From assembly GCA_965209105.1 (NCBI GenBank), contig CBDBQB010000023.1, positions 1 through 21,769 on the forward strand: a stretch of DNA of 21,769 nucleotides, given 5' to 3'. A program made the position numbers and the translations under genes. Source of the DNA: JAAELZ01 sp965209105 (GTDB taxonomy: Bacteria > Pseudomonadota > Gammaproteobacteria > Arenicellales > Poriferihabitantaceae). Of the stretch, positions 1-7,800 are shown one piece after another; within the stretch, counting starts at the first letter, position 1, and every line of letters starts with the position of its first letter. The notes below the pieces were generated by a model. The model made no database searches. It was not told where the DNA came from and saw only the letters and a list, made by a program, of their open reading frames with translations.

Positions 1-7
1 GCTAATT

Positions 8-535
8 CTATAATGTGCGCCCTTGATTGATATCATGTTGCCCGCCGATACCCAAATACAATGCACGACCATAGTTGAATTGAGCGGGGGCATAACCGCC
101 TTCTGCTGCTTGCTTCCACCAATCCAAGGCTTTGTGAATATCCTTTTCAACACCTAAGCCGTCTAAGGACAAGTGGCCTAAATTGTACAAGGCCTCTACG
201 TGAAGCTTCTCGGCAGCGCGCAAAAACCAAAACCGCGCCTGCTCGAGGTTTCTCTCGACGCCCAATCCTTCGATATATAAAACGCCTAGATTGTATTGCG
301 CATCAGTGCTGTCCTCGTATGCGCCGAGACTCCATGAATCAAAGGCAAGCCGATAATCGCCCGCTTGAAAGGCTTCGACGCCGACTGAATAGTGACTCGG
401 TCTACCGTCTTCGGATTGTGCACTCGCCGTATTGGAAATAGCAGGGTCTAAAATCACTGCGCCGAGCGCAAACATAACAGCGTAAACAAATGCCCACAAT
501 CGTCTGTTAAAGCGGCGCTGTGTATATGCCAACAT
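8..535 (-). CDS. Sel1-repeat (TPR-like) exported protein, 3' end possibly frameshifted
   Basis: An N-terminal signal peptide is visible: a basic stretch (QRRFNRR), a hydrophobic core and an ASA-QS cleavage site near residue 40. Two clear Sel1 units follow, recognisable by NLGVLYIEGLGV / NLGHLSLDGLGV and the W-x-x-x-AA ends, and then an incomplete third (YGRALYLGIGG). Sel1 units fold as paired helices that scaffold protein contacts, here probably in the periplasm. I chose ATG at 535-533 because it forms TGATG with the tgt stop and has GAGGTGA just upstream inside tgt; a TTG one codon earlier is also possible. The gene stops abruptly in the middle of the third unit at TAG 10-8. Removing one G from the GGG at 22-20 would continue the unit with a tyrosine at the usual tryptophan position, so the end may be frameshifted. 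No specific function can be assigned. Confidence 0.8.
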   Translation of the reverse strand: MLAYTQRRFNRRLWAFVYAVMFALGAVILDPAISNTASAQSEDGRPSHYSVGVEAFQAGDYRLAFDSWSLGAYEDSTDAQYNLGVLYIEGLGVERNLEQARFWFLRAAEKLHVEALYNLGHLSLDGLGVEKDIHKALDWWKQAAEGGYAPAQFNYGRALYLGIGGQHDINQGRTL

Positions 536-1623
536 CAAGCCGTCACCTCAGTATTGTTGCGCCAATAGTCAAAATCTCCAGTTTCAATTTTTTCTCGCAT
601 CATTAGCATAAGCTGCTGATAATAGTGGACATTATGGAGTGTGCACAAGCGCGAAACTAACATTTCTTGCTTATGGTAAAGATGTCTCAAATAAGCCCGT
701 GAATAGTGCTGGCAAGTATAGCAATCACAGGCAGAATCCAACGGTTTTGTATCCAGACGATGCACGGCATTTCTGATTTTCACAACGCCCTCAGAAGTAT
801 ACAACCATCCATTTCTAGCATTGCGTGTCGGCAGCACGCAATCAAACATGTCGATCCCTGAAGCGACGCCATCGATTAAATCCTGCGGTGTTCCTACGCC
901 CATTAAATAGCGTGGCTTGCCGACGGGGAGCAAAGGCGTGCAAAAATTTAACACCTCGGCCATTTCACTTTTACTTTCTCCCACGGATAGCCCCCCCAGC
1001 GCATAGCCATCAAACCCAATATCTATCAAGCCTCGGGTGGAAGCGATACGCAAGTCCTCATACATTCCACCCTGAATGATGCCAAATAATGTGCCGCTTC
1101 CTTTATAAGCTGTTTTGCAACGTTTGGCCCAGCGTAAGGAAAGTTGCATAGAAAGCTCTGCCTCCTCGTGGGTGGCCGGATACGGCGTACACTCATCAAA
1201 GGCCATGACAATATCAGCGCCTAGCTCTGCCTGAATTTGCATCGACTCTTCGGGGCCGAGAAATACTTCCCTGCCATCAATCGGCGATCGAAACTGCACG
1301 CCTTTCTCGCTGAGCTTTCGAAGCTTGGCCAAGCTCCATACTTGAAAGCCGCCTGAATCTGTGAGGATCGGCCCAGACCAATGCATAAAGTCATGTAGAT
1401 CACCATGCGCCTTGATGACTTCGGTGCCTGGCTGCAACATTAAATGAAAGGTATTGCCGAGCACAATTTGCGCCCCTGTGCCGCTAACCTCTTCAGGGGT
1501 AAGCGTTTTAACCGTTGCATTTGTACCCACAGGCATAAATGCGGGCGTGTCGACGCGACCTCGCTTGAACACGAGCTGTCCGCGCCGCGCTCGTCCGTCA
1601 TTTGCGTGAACGGTAAACTTCAT
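535..1623 (-). CDS. tgt: Queuine tRNA-ribosyltransferase (tRNA-guanine transglycosylase)
   Basis: This enzyme swaps guanine 34 of tRNAs with GUN anticodons (Asp, Asn, His, Tyr) for the queuosine precursor preQ1, in the cytoplasm. The 362-residue length is close to the usual bacterial 370-375. Visible signatures are TDSGGFQ with D89 (general acid/base), FGIIQGG at about 180-186, GVGTPQDLIDG, and MFDCVLPTRNARNG with the nucleophile D261. The zinc site is complete: C299, C301, C304 and H330, all offset by three from the E. coli numbering. The ATG at 1623-1621 overlaps the queA stop as ATGA, so translation is probably coupled. Downstream it overlaps the Sel1 gene by one base. In many gammaproteobacteria yajC-secD-secF follows tgt; here it does not. 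Confidence 0.97.
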   Translation of the reverse strand: MKFTVHANDGRARRGQLVFKRGRVDTPAFMPVGTNATVKTLTPEEVSGTGAQIVLGNTFHLMLQPGTEVIKAHGDLHDFMHWSGPILTDSGGFQVWSLAKLRKLSEKGVQFRSPIDGREVFLGPEESMQIQAELGADIVMAFDECTPYPATHEEAELSMQLSLRWAKRCKTAYKGSGTLFGIIQGGMYEDLRIASTRGLIDIGFDGYALGGLSVGESKSEMAEVLNFCTPLLPVGKPRYLMGVGTPQDLIDGVASGIDMFDCVLPTRNARNGWLYTSEGVVKIRNAVHRLDTKPLDSACDCYTCQHYSRAYLRHLYHKQEMLVSRLCTLHNVHYYQQLMLMMREKIETGDFDYWRNNTEVTA

Positions 1624-2669
1624 TTAGACGCACCGCCCGGTGGCGGAAAAATCAACATAGCATCACCATAACTAAAGAATCGATACTTCTGTTGGATCGC
1701 GTGCGCGTAGGCAGCACGAATGGTATTCAATCCGGCGAATGCGGAGATCATCATCAGCAGGGTTGATTTGGGTAAATGAAAATTTGTCAGCAAAGCATCC
1801 ACCACCTTAAATTTAAATCCTGGATAGATAAAAATATTGGTGTCGCCTTGATAAGGCTTAAGCCCGCCGTCAAGCGCCGCGGCCTCCAAAGCACGTACTG
1901 TCGTCGTCCCAACCGCAATAACACGCTTGTTAGCTGCTTTAGTTTGCTTGATTCTATTCACGGTCTCTGGGCTAACGTTAATCCACTCTTGGTGCATGGT
2001 GTGCGCACTAATCTCATTGACCTTTACCGGTTGAAATGTGCCCGCGCCGACGTGCAGGGTAATGACTTCATGGCCCACGCCCCGGCGTTTTAATTGATCG
2101 AGCATTTGCTGGTCAAAGTGCAGCCCAGCGGTCGGTGCCGCGACCGCGCCTTGTACATTGGCGTACACAGTTTGATAGCGATCGGCATCCTCATTATTGG
2201 GCTGGCGCTTAATGTACGGTGGCAGAGGAACTTTGCCAAGATTCAAAAATATATTCGAGACATTGCCCCCTGCCTTAGCAAGCAATTTATAACGAAAAAA
2301 TTCTCCTTCGCGTCGCAAATATTCGAAGGTATCGCTATTCCCTACACATAGTATTTGCCCTACTTTTAGCTTCTTATTTGAACGAGTCAAAGCCAGAAAC
2401 TCAGTTTTGTTGACCACGCGCTCAAGCATTAGCTCGACCTGCCCACCACTCGGTTTGTGGCAATGTAAACGTGCGGGTATGACCTGCGTATCGTTTAAAA
2501 CCAACAAATCACCCGGCGCACAAAACTGTTCTATATCCGAAAAACATTGATCCAGCAAACTGGCTTTGGGGTGCCCAAGCACCAGCATTTTGGCTGACCG
2601 ACGCCGTGGCGCAGGCGTCTGCGCAATGAGCGCCGGTGGCAACACATAATCGAAATCTTCCGTTCTCAA
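1620..2669 (-). CDS. queA: S-adenosylmethionine:tRNA ribosyltransferase-isomerase
   Basis: QueA transfers and isomerises the ribosyl group of S-adenosylmethionine onto preQ1 in tRNA, giving epoxyqueuosine; it acts after Tgt. The protein is 349 residues, a typical length. It begins MRTEDFDYVLPPALIAQTPA, the characteristic QueA N-terminus, and contains LLVLNDTQVIPARL, APTAGLHFD, HVGAGTFQPV and TNFHLPKSTL. The start codon is TTG at 2669-2667: it gives the conserved N-terminus, there is no ATG between it and the upstream in-frame stop, and no strong Shine-Dalgarno is visible. The gene lies 30 bases after the OmpA-like gene and its TGA stop overlaps the tgt ATG. Confidence 0.97.
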   Translation of the reverse strand: MRTEDFDYVLPPALIAQTPAPRRRSAKMLVLGHPKASLLDQCFSDIEQFCAPGDLLVLNDTQVIPARLHCHKPSGGQVELMLERVVNKTEFLALTRSNKKLKVGQILCVGNSDTFEYLRREGEFFRYKLLAKAGGNVSNIFLNLGKVPLPPYIKRQPNNEDADRYQTVYANVQGAVAAPTAGLHFDQQMLDQLKRRGVGHEVITLHVGAGTFQPVKVNEISAHTMHQEWINVSPETVNRIKQTKAANKRVIAVGTTTVRALEAAALDGGLKPYQGDTNIFIYPGFKFKVVDALLTNFHLPKSTLLMMISAFAGLNTIRAAYAHAIQQKYRFFSYGDAMLIFPPPGGASK

Positions 2670-2699
2670 GGTGCAGCTGCGCGTAGTATCGAATTATCG

Positions 2700-3890
2700 T
2701 TAGTTAAGAAATAGTATTGCGACGCGTCGATTTTTCTCCCTGCCTTGCTCGGTATCATTGCTTGCGATGGGTCTCCGTTCACCATATCCCAAGGCTTTAA
2801 TACGATAAAACTCAACATCATTTTCTTGCAAATATTCCGATACTGCCTCTGCGCGTTGTTGAGACAAAACTTCGTTGGAAGCCGCTGAACCGATGCTATC
2901 TGTATAACCGTTTACTTGAACGTTTAAATCTTTGTTTTGCACGAGATGACTGGCGAGCTTATCTAGATTTACTGTTGTATCGACTTGTATATCGGTGGAT
3001 CCTTCTGCGAACTTCAAGCCTTGGATTATCCACTCTGCGGCCAAAGCCTGTTGTTCAATACCTTCATTTGAATCTGTATTACTCGAAGATTTTAAGGCAG
3101 AAACCACCGACTTTTTCGTCTCAAGTTCTAAGGCATGTTCGGCCGCGAGCATCTTCGAATTCAGCTGCTCTTTGGTTATATCGACTTTCAGCCCGCGAAT
3201 GGTTGCTTGATTTATCTCCAGCTGCCTGGCCAAAAAATTTACTTTGTCATTCACCCCTCGACTGTGCGCTTTAACCTTTTTCTCCTTATCTTTTTGAATC
3301 TTGAGCCTTTTCTCCAGCAATAAGCGCGACACATTTTCATTGTCGTAACGCTCCTGAACCGCATCCAACCTCGTCTGAACCACTCTCAACTGATTATCGC
3401 GCGCTACCAGTTGTTTTCGGTTTAACTCAAATAATTCTTTCAGCTTTTGCTCACCCGATTCCCCGATATGAAATCCAGCATCGGGTTGTTCCGTAGAAAT
3501 GGGGCTTAAGCCTGCCACTTGATTGCGCAAAGATTCGTAATCCAAGGTCAATTTAAGAATTCGAGATATTGCCTTGTCGACAGCTATCTGTATCTGAAAG
3601 AAGTCGTCTTGGGTTACGCGCTGTTTGGGCTTTTTTTGAGGCTCGACGAGCAAGTCATCGATTTGTTTCGCCTCCGCGCGTTCACTTGGTGGGTCGGACG
3701 GGGATTTTTCTTTCCTTAGCCTAGGCGCCGTGGGTTCTTGGCCAAACAAGGCGTCGTTACCGAAAGAGAAACTCTCAAACGGGAAGTCACTGGGCGCTCT
3801 GGCCCATAGCGGCTCACCAACCAATAGCGGTGCCACTAAGATAAAAATGGTTAAATATTTAGATCGGCTCACGAAGCAAGTCATACACAT
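2700..3890 (-). CDS. OmpA-family peptidoglycan-binding protein with long coiled coil
   Basis: A signal peptide (KYLTIFILVAPLLVG...LWA) is followed by a charged, low-complexity stretch and then a long helical, probably coiled-coil region rich in Leu, Lys, Glu and Gln. The last hundred or so residues form an OmpA-like domain: VNGYTDSIGS, LSQQRAEAVSEYL, ALGYGERRPIASN and GREKNRRVAI, the set that binds meso-diaminopimelate in peptidoglycan. There is no lipobox cysteine and no N-terminal beta-barrel, so it is probably a periplasmic protein anchored to the cell wall rather than an OmpA porin. The frame opens at GTG 3914, but I prefer the ATG at 3890-3888 with ACAGG about nine bases upstream; an ATG two codons later is equally possible. 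It is co-directional with queA, 30 bases upstream of it. The precise role is unknown. Confidence 0.85.
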   Translation of the reverse strand: MCMTCFVSRSKYLTIFILVAPLLVGEPLWARAPSDFPFESFSFGNDALFGQEPTAPRLRKEKSPSDPPSERAEAKQIDDLLVEPQKKPKQRVTQDDFFQIQIAVDKAISRILKLTLDYESLRNQVAGLSPISTEQPDAGFHIGESGEQKLKELFELNRKQLVARDNQLRVVQTRLDAVQERYDNENVSRLLLEKRLKIQKDKEKKVKAHSRGVNDKVNFLARQLEINQATIRGLKVDITKEQLNSKMLAAEHALELETKKSVVSALKSSSNTDSNEGIEQQALAAEWIIQGLKFAEGSTDIQVDTTVNLDKLASHLVQNKDLNVQVNGYTDSIGSAASNEVLSQQRAEAVSEYLQENDVEFYRIKALGYGERRPIASNDTEQGREKNRRVAILFLN

Positions 3891-3963
3891 TTGCAGGGGC
3901 CTGTAGTTTACCACGCAAGGAGGGGAATCCTACAGACGAGAAAACGTTCGCATTGCCAAGAAT

Positions 3964-4371
3964 TTAGCTGGAGAATGCCGTACACCGTTTCGCGGCGAGA
4001 CCTTTTTCGTACCACTCGGGGGCTTCTCCCCAAAATATATTACGTGTCACCTCAAAGCCACAATCGGAATCAATAGAACCCGCAGGAATAAACAAAGTCG
4101 AGCCATTGACATTTAGAAACGGCAAGCCTGATCCACACTTAGCACAAAATACATGGGTAAATTTCCGCCCTTTAGGCGCATCATAACGTAGGACGTTTTC
4201 AGCCCCCTTCAACCAATCAATTTCGACCGGTTCAGCGAGAATATTTGCCGCGTGCGCGGATCCTGTCAGCTTCCGACATTGTTGGCAATGACAAAAGTAA
4301 AACTGCTTTACTCTTGTATCCACTTTATAGGCGACTTCACCGCACAGACAAGAACCCGCAATATGCGTCAT
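3964..4371 (-). CDS. GFA/CENP-V family zinc protein
   Basis: This 135-residue protein has the complete cysteine pattern of the GFA (glutathione-dependent formaldehyde-activating enzyme/CENP-V) fold: C8-x-C10, C27-x-C29-x2-C32 (FCHCQQCRKLTGSAH) and C76-x2-C79 (FCAKCGSGLP). These bind two zinc ions. The named member promotes formation of S-hydroxymethylglutathione, but most bacterial homologues have no proven reaction, so the substrate is open. Its ATG at 4371-4369 overlaps the TGA of the upstream amidohydrolase-like gene as ATGA, which indicates co-translation and suggests related tasks. Family assignment is secure; biochemical function is not. Confidence 0.9.
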   Translation of the reverse strand: MTHIAGSCLCGEVAYKVDTRVKQFYFCHCQQCRKLTGSAHAANILAEPVEIDWLKGAENVLRYDAPKGRKFTHVFCAKCGSGLPFLNVNGSTLFIPAGSIDSDCGFEVTRNIFWGEAPEWYEKGLAAKRCTAFSS

Positions 4372-5174
4372 GATCGCTTTCCTATTTGAAAATTTGCTGA
4401 TTGTTCAATTGCCGTAATGGCTTGTGCAAGTACCTTTGAAAAGTGCCGCTGCCCCGCTGCGGTGGTGACTAGGTCTTGACGAACTTCAAACATCAAATTT
4501 GGAATCCCCTTGGATTGGGCGTGCGTTCTCATGGTGTAGCCCAGCGGGTCACAGGCGTGATACGGTTCATTGTCGCCAATGCTGTAATCTGTATTGTCTC
4601 TTAAGTATTGAATCAATTCTTTGGCAATTTCATTTTTGCCTTCCCAAACAATTCCAATGTCCCATGGACGTTCAAAGCCTTTAAAAACAGGGGTAAAACT
4701 GTGAATTGCAACGATCAGGGGTGAACTAAAAAGTGCACTGATTCTAGCGGCTTGCTGCGCAATGGCATGATGATAGGGAACAAATAACTCTTCTATGCGC
4801 AGCAAGGCATCGGACTTTGAAAGTGCCAGATTCCCGCGTATTTCTACTCCGTCGCTAAGTTCAGGCATCGCAGTATCCGCGCTCAAAAACCGATTCGCAT
4901 CCATCACCAGCCTCGAAAACCCAGCAAGAACTGCTGTCGCGTGTAAGCGCTGTGCGAGCTGTATTGTCAAATCTGCAGCTCCGATATCGTAGGCAATATG
5001 ACGCTCGAAGTACGCCTGATCAATGTCTAGGCCATTTAACTTAAGCGGTACATCATTGCTGGCATGATCACAAAGCAATAAGATCGGTGTATCGACTTGA
5101 TTTGGGTGGATGACAGAAAACGCTGGCTTATCCTTGGCAGTGAGCAACTGGGCGGATTTGTCGCGCTGAATCAT
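4368..5174 (-). CDS. N-formylglutamate amidohydrolase family protein
   Basis: The 268-residue protein matches the N-formylglutamate deformylase/amidohydrolase family. It shows LLLCDHASNDVP (D36-H37), the HIAYDIGAADL segment (H59, D63), FSRLVMDANR (R88, D92, R95), YHH at 134-136 and AIHSFTP (H158), residues suited to a zinc hydrolase site. Named members release formate from N-formylglutamate in the last step of one histidine degradation route, but no hut gene is present here, so another N-formyl or N-acyl amino acid is possible. The ATG at 5174 has GGAG ten bases upstream (complement of 5185-5188). It is followed with ATGA overlap by the GFA gene, and both lie close to the glycine cleavage genes, consistent with one-carbon metabolism but not proof of it. 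Confidence 0.88.
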   Translation of the reverse strand: MIQRDKSAQLLTAKDKPAFSVIHPNQVDTPILLLCDHASNDVPLKLNGLDIDQAYFERHIAYDIGAADLTIQLAQRLHATAVLAGFSRLVMDANRFLSADTAMPELSDGVEIRGNLALSKSDALLRIEELFVPYHHAIAQQAARISALFSSPLIVAIHSFTPVFKGFERPWDIGIVWEGKNEIAKELIQYLRDNTDYSIGDNEPYHACDPLGYTMRTHAQSKGIPNLMFEVRQDLVTTAAGQRHFSKVLAQAITAIEQSANFQIGKRS

Positions 5175-5213
5175 AGGAATAACACTCCAAGAATATTGTT
5201 TTCAATCATGCCG

Positions 5214-5219
5214 CTTATA
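5214..5219 (-). promoter_or_regulatory. Possible -10 element of the amidohydrolase/GFA transcript
   Basis: On the minus strand TATAAG lies about 40 bases before the amidohydrolase ATG, in the 129-base gap after lysR. A TTGCCA hexamer sits 19 bases upstream, longer than ideal spacing. The call is inferred from sequence only and is weak. Confidence 0.3.
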
Positions 5220-5303
5220 GTACTGCGCAAAGTAGAATTGGCAAGCAGCAAATGCCATTGGCTTGACGAAATTACAGACAAATTGGTGGTTAATATCAGG
5301 GTA

Positions 5304-6158
5304 CTAGGTCGATTTAACGCTCTCGACAATAAATTCCGCCAATCGGCTTACTAATTCGTCGGGATGCTTGCTCAAGTAGTAAATTGACACTGACGCGCGT
5401 TTAAGGCGCGGCAATCGGTCCGAGTGCTCGACCTCTTTTAAGCCTTCTGGCACAGTGCTTTTCGCTAAGGCGGTCACACCCAGCCCCGCCATGACTGCAG
5501 CGCGAATACCGCCATAGCTGGTACCCGTATAAACGATTTCCCATTCCAGCTTCGCTGCATCAAGGGCTTTGAGCATCCTGTCTCGATAAGTACATCCTGA
5601 CGGCGCAACCACCAAAGGCAAAGCTTTCGCTCGGTCAAACTCTTTATCCTGGTTTTGCACCCAGACCAAGCGTTCTGACCAAATCGAGGAGCGGCCTGCG
5701 CGTCCGCCCTTATCAAAGGCAATGACTAAATCGAGGGATTGCTCTTTTTGCGCCTTGAGCAAATCCTGCGACAGCTGGCTGACCACATTGAGTTTGATTT
5801 CAGGGTAACGGCGCGTAAAGCCCGCGAGTATGGTCGGCAAATAGGACATCGCAAATTCATTGGGAATGCCCAGACTAACCATTCCAGAAAGCTTAGATTG
5901 GTGTAGATAACTATTTAGCTCATCGTTTAAATCCAATATCTTATGCGCGTAGTCAAACACAACTTTTCCAATTTCGGTTAAGTCGATCTGCCTGTTGGAA
6001 CGGCGGATTAATTCTGCCCCGACCAAGTTTTCCAGACGTTTTATTTGCAAGCTCATTGCTGGTTGTGAGCGACCAATGATATTCCCAGCCTGACTAAAAC
6101 CACCCATTTCGACCACCGCAACAAAGCTGCGCAAGAGTTCAGTAGGGAAATTAAGCAT
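5304..6158 (-). CDS. LysR-family transcriptional regulator
   Basis: A 284-residue LysR protein. The N-terminal winged helix-turn-helix is clear: LLRSFVAVVEMGGFSQAGN, then RSQPAMSLQIKRLENLVG (residues 30-47) and the wing LIRRSNRQIDLTEIG. A substrate-binding domain follows from about residue 90 (MVSLGIPNEFAMSYLPTIL). The LLRSFVAV-type helix resembles the LrhA/HexA-like branch more than GcvA. The ligand is unknown. It is divergent from gcvT across a short AT-rich gap holding a perfect dyad at 6189-6211, so autoregulation and control of the gcv cluster is a reasonable inference. The ATG at 6158-6156 has only a weak ribosome binding site. Confidence 0.93.
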   Translation of the reverse strand: MLNFPTELLRSFVAVVEMGGFSQAGNIIGRSQPAMSLQIKRLENLVGAELIRRSNRQIDLTEIGKVVFDYAHKILDLNDELNSYLHQSKLSGMVSLGIPNEFAMSYLPTILAGFTRRYPEIKLNVVSQLSQDLLKAQKEQSLDLVIAFDKGGRAGRSSIWSERLVWVQNQDKEFDRAKALPLVVAPSGCTYRDRMLKALDAAKLEWEIVYTGTSYGGIRAAVMAGLGVTALAKSTVPEGLKEVEHSDRLPRLKRASVSIYYLSKHPDELVSRLAEFIVESVKST

Positions 6159-6188
6159 GGGCGTGTTTCACAAAAAAATGAGACTACG

Positions 6189-6211
6189 TAGTATTTATAT
6201 TGTAAATACTA
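6189..6211. promoter_or_regulatory. Perfect 9-5-9 inverted repeat, candidate LysR operator
   Basis: The arms TAGTATTTA (6189-6197) and TAAATACTA (6203-6211) are exact reverse complements around a five-base centre, TATTG. The dyad contains T-N11-A (T6194 and A6206), the core of LysR-type binding sites. It lies between the divergent lysR and gcvT starts, 31 bases from the lysR ATG. That a LysR protein binds here is inferred from position and symmetry. Confidence 0.6.
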
Positions 6212-6287
6212 AAATTTCAACTATTCATTTTCCTAATTGATTGCCATGCAGTATTATTTGCCTATATCCTCGACTGAATTATTCAAT

Positions 6288-7403
6288 ATGACCCCGCCTG
6301 ATCTCAGTACCGCCTTAACTAAGCTACACATTGAAAATGGCGCAAAAATGGTGCCCTTTGCGGGCTACAGCATGCCCGTTCAATACCCCGATGGCGTCAA
6401 AGCAGAACATCTGCATACGCGCACTAAGGCGGGCCTGTTCGATGTCTCACACATGGGCCAAGCCATGGTCTTGGGCGATGATGCAGGGACTGCATTAGAG
6501 CGCCTGATACCGATTGACATACTGGGCCTTGAAGTCGGCGAACAGCGTTATGGCTTTTTTACCAACGAAAACGGCGGGATTGAAGACGATTTAATGGTGT
6601 CTCATTGGCCCGACGGCTTAATGATCGTGGTTAACGCCGCCTGCAAGGATGCTGATTTCGCCTACTTAAACGCTAATTTAAAGGGCGACGCGAACCTACA
6701 TATTCAACAAAACTTATCACTGATTGCCCTACAAGGGCCACACGCGAAGGACGTAATGATGCGTTTGGGGCACGACCTTAGCGATCTTGAATTTATGCAT
6801 TGCCGTGAATTAGATATTCAAGGGATACCCTGTCGTGTCAGTCGTAGTGGCTATACCGGTGAAGACGGTTTTGAGATTTCGGTACACAATGATCATGCGG
6901 AACGTTTAGCCCGTAGTCTGCAAGCCGATGAAGATTGCGCATGGATCGGCCTCGGTGCGCGCGACAGCCTGCGTCTAGAGGGCGGGATGTGTTTGTATGG
7001 ACACGATTTAGATAGCACAACCACCCCTATCGAAGGCGCCATTGGCTGGGCGATCTCCCCGGCACGACGAAAAGGCGGTGACCGCGAAGGGGGGTTTGTA
7101 GGCGCCGATATTATTCTTGCGCAAATGCCCGCAAATATATCTCGCAAACGCGTTGGTCTTAAACCAAATGGCCGCGCGCCCATACGAGAAGGCACCGAGC
7201 TATTCGACGCGGATCAGCAACGCATCGGCGCGGTGACCAGCGGAGGCTTTAGCCCTAGTTTAAATCAGCCTATTGCCATGGGCTATGTAAACAAGCAAAA
7301 TGCCAAGCTCGGCAACACGGTCTACGCGAACTTGCGTGGCAAGCTACTTGAGTTGACGGTCAGCAAGACTGACTTCGTCCCCAATAACTTTTATAGAATT
7401 TGA
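6288..7403 (+). CDS. gcvT: Glycine cleavage system T protein (aminomethyltransferase)
   Basis: GcvT takes the aminomethyl group from lipoylated GcvH, releases ammonia and passes the carbon to tetrahydrofolate as 5,10-methylene-THF. The family N-terminus is clear: LHIENGAKMVPFAGYSMPVQ. It is followed by FDVSHMGQ (51-58), NENGGIEDDLMV with the conserved acidic pair D100/D101, LRLEGGMCLYGHDLD and a C-terminal barrel domain (RVGLKPNGRAPIREG, VTSGGFSPSL). The frame opens at TTG 6237 and has an ATG at 6246, but I chose ATG 6288 because it gives 371 residues and the usual short lead into LHIENGAK; no good Shine-Dalgarno marks any of these. gcvH follows after 19 bases. Confidence 0.96.
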   Translation: MTPPDLSTALTKLHIENGAKMVPFAGYSMPVQYPDGVKAEHLHTRTKAGLFDVSHMGQAMVLGDDAGTALERLIPIDILGLEVGEQRYGFFTNENGGIEDDLMVSHWPDGLMIVVNAACKDADFAYLNANLKGDANLHIQQNLSLIALQGPHAKDVMMRLGHDLSDLEFMHCRELDIQGIPCRVSRSGYTGEDGFEISVHNDHAERLARSLQADEDCAWIGLGARDSLRLEGGMCLYGHDLDSTTTPIEGAIGWAISPARRKGGDREGGFVGADIILAQMPANISRKRVGLKPNGRAPIREGTELFDADQQRIGAVTSGGFSPSLNQPIAMGYVNKQNAKLGNTVYANLRGKLLELTVSKTDFVPNNFYRI

Positions 7404-7422
7404 AGATTAGAGGAACATAATT

Positions 7423-7800
7423 ATGAGCGAAACACGATATACAGATGACCATGAATGGGCTTCACTCGACGGTGACATCCTTACGGTTGGCGTGACCGAC
7501 TACGCACAAAGCCAATTGGGCGATATTGTTTATGTCGAACTACCGGACGTTGGGCGTACGGTAGACCAAGGTGAAGAAACCGCCGTGGTTGAATCCGTCA
7601 AGGCCGCAGGCGATGTCAAATCACCGGTCACCGGCGAAGTTGTGGAGGTCAATGACACTTTGAACGACGAGCCAGAAATGGTTAATCAAGAACCCGAAGC
7701 TGAGGGCTGGTTTTTCAAGATAAAAATGTCTGATGCCGAGCAATTCGCGGGCTTGCATGACACCAAAGCGTATGCCGCACTACTTGAGTCACTCGCCTAG
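7423..7800 (+). CDS. gcvH: Glycine cleavage system H protein
   Basis: GcvH is the lipoyl carrier that shuttles the aminomethyl intermediate between the P, T and L proteins. The 125-residue length is typical. The fold markers are YTDDHEWASLDGD, GVTDYAQSQLGDIVYVELPDVG, the lipoylation site ESVKAAGDV with K60, and the NDEPEMVNQEPEAEGW tail. The ATG at 7423 has AGAGGA about ten bases upstream, the best ribosome binding site in the cluster. GcvH is a lipoylated substrate, which fits lipA lying at the end of the same cluster. Confidence 0.98.
   Translation: MSETRYTDDHEWASLDGDILTVGVTDYAQSQLGDIVYVELPDVGRTVDQGEETAVVESVKAAGDVKSPVTGEVVEVNDTLNDEPEMVNQEPEAEGWFFKIKMSDAEQFAGLHDTKAYAALLESLA

Noticed and set aside
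5304..6158. Naming the LysR regulator GcvA because of its place beside gcvT
   Set aside because: The helix-turn-helix sequence is not GcvA-like as far as I can see; position alone does not support the name.
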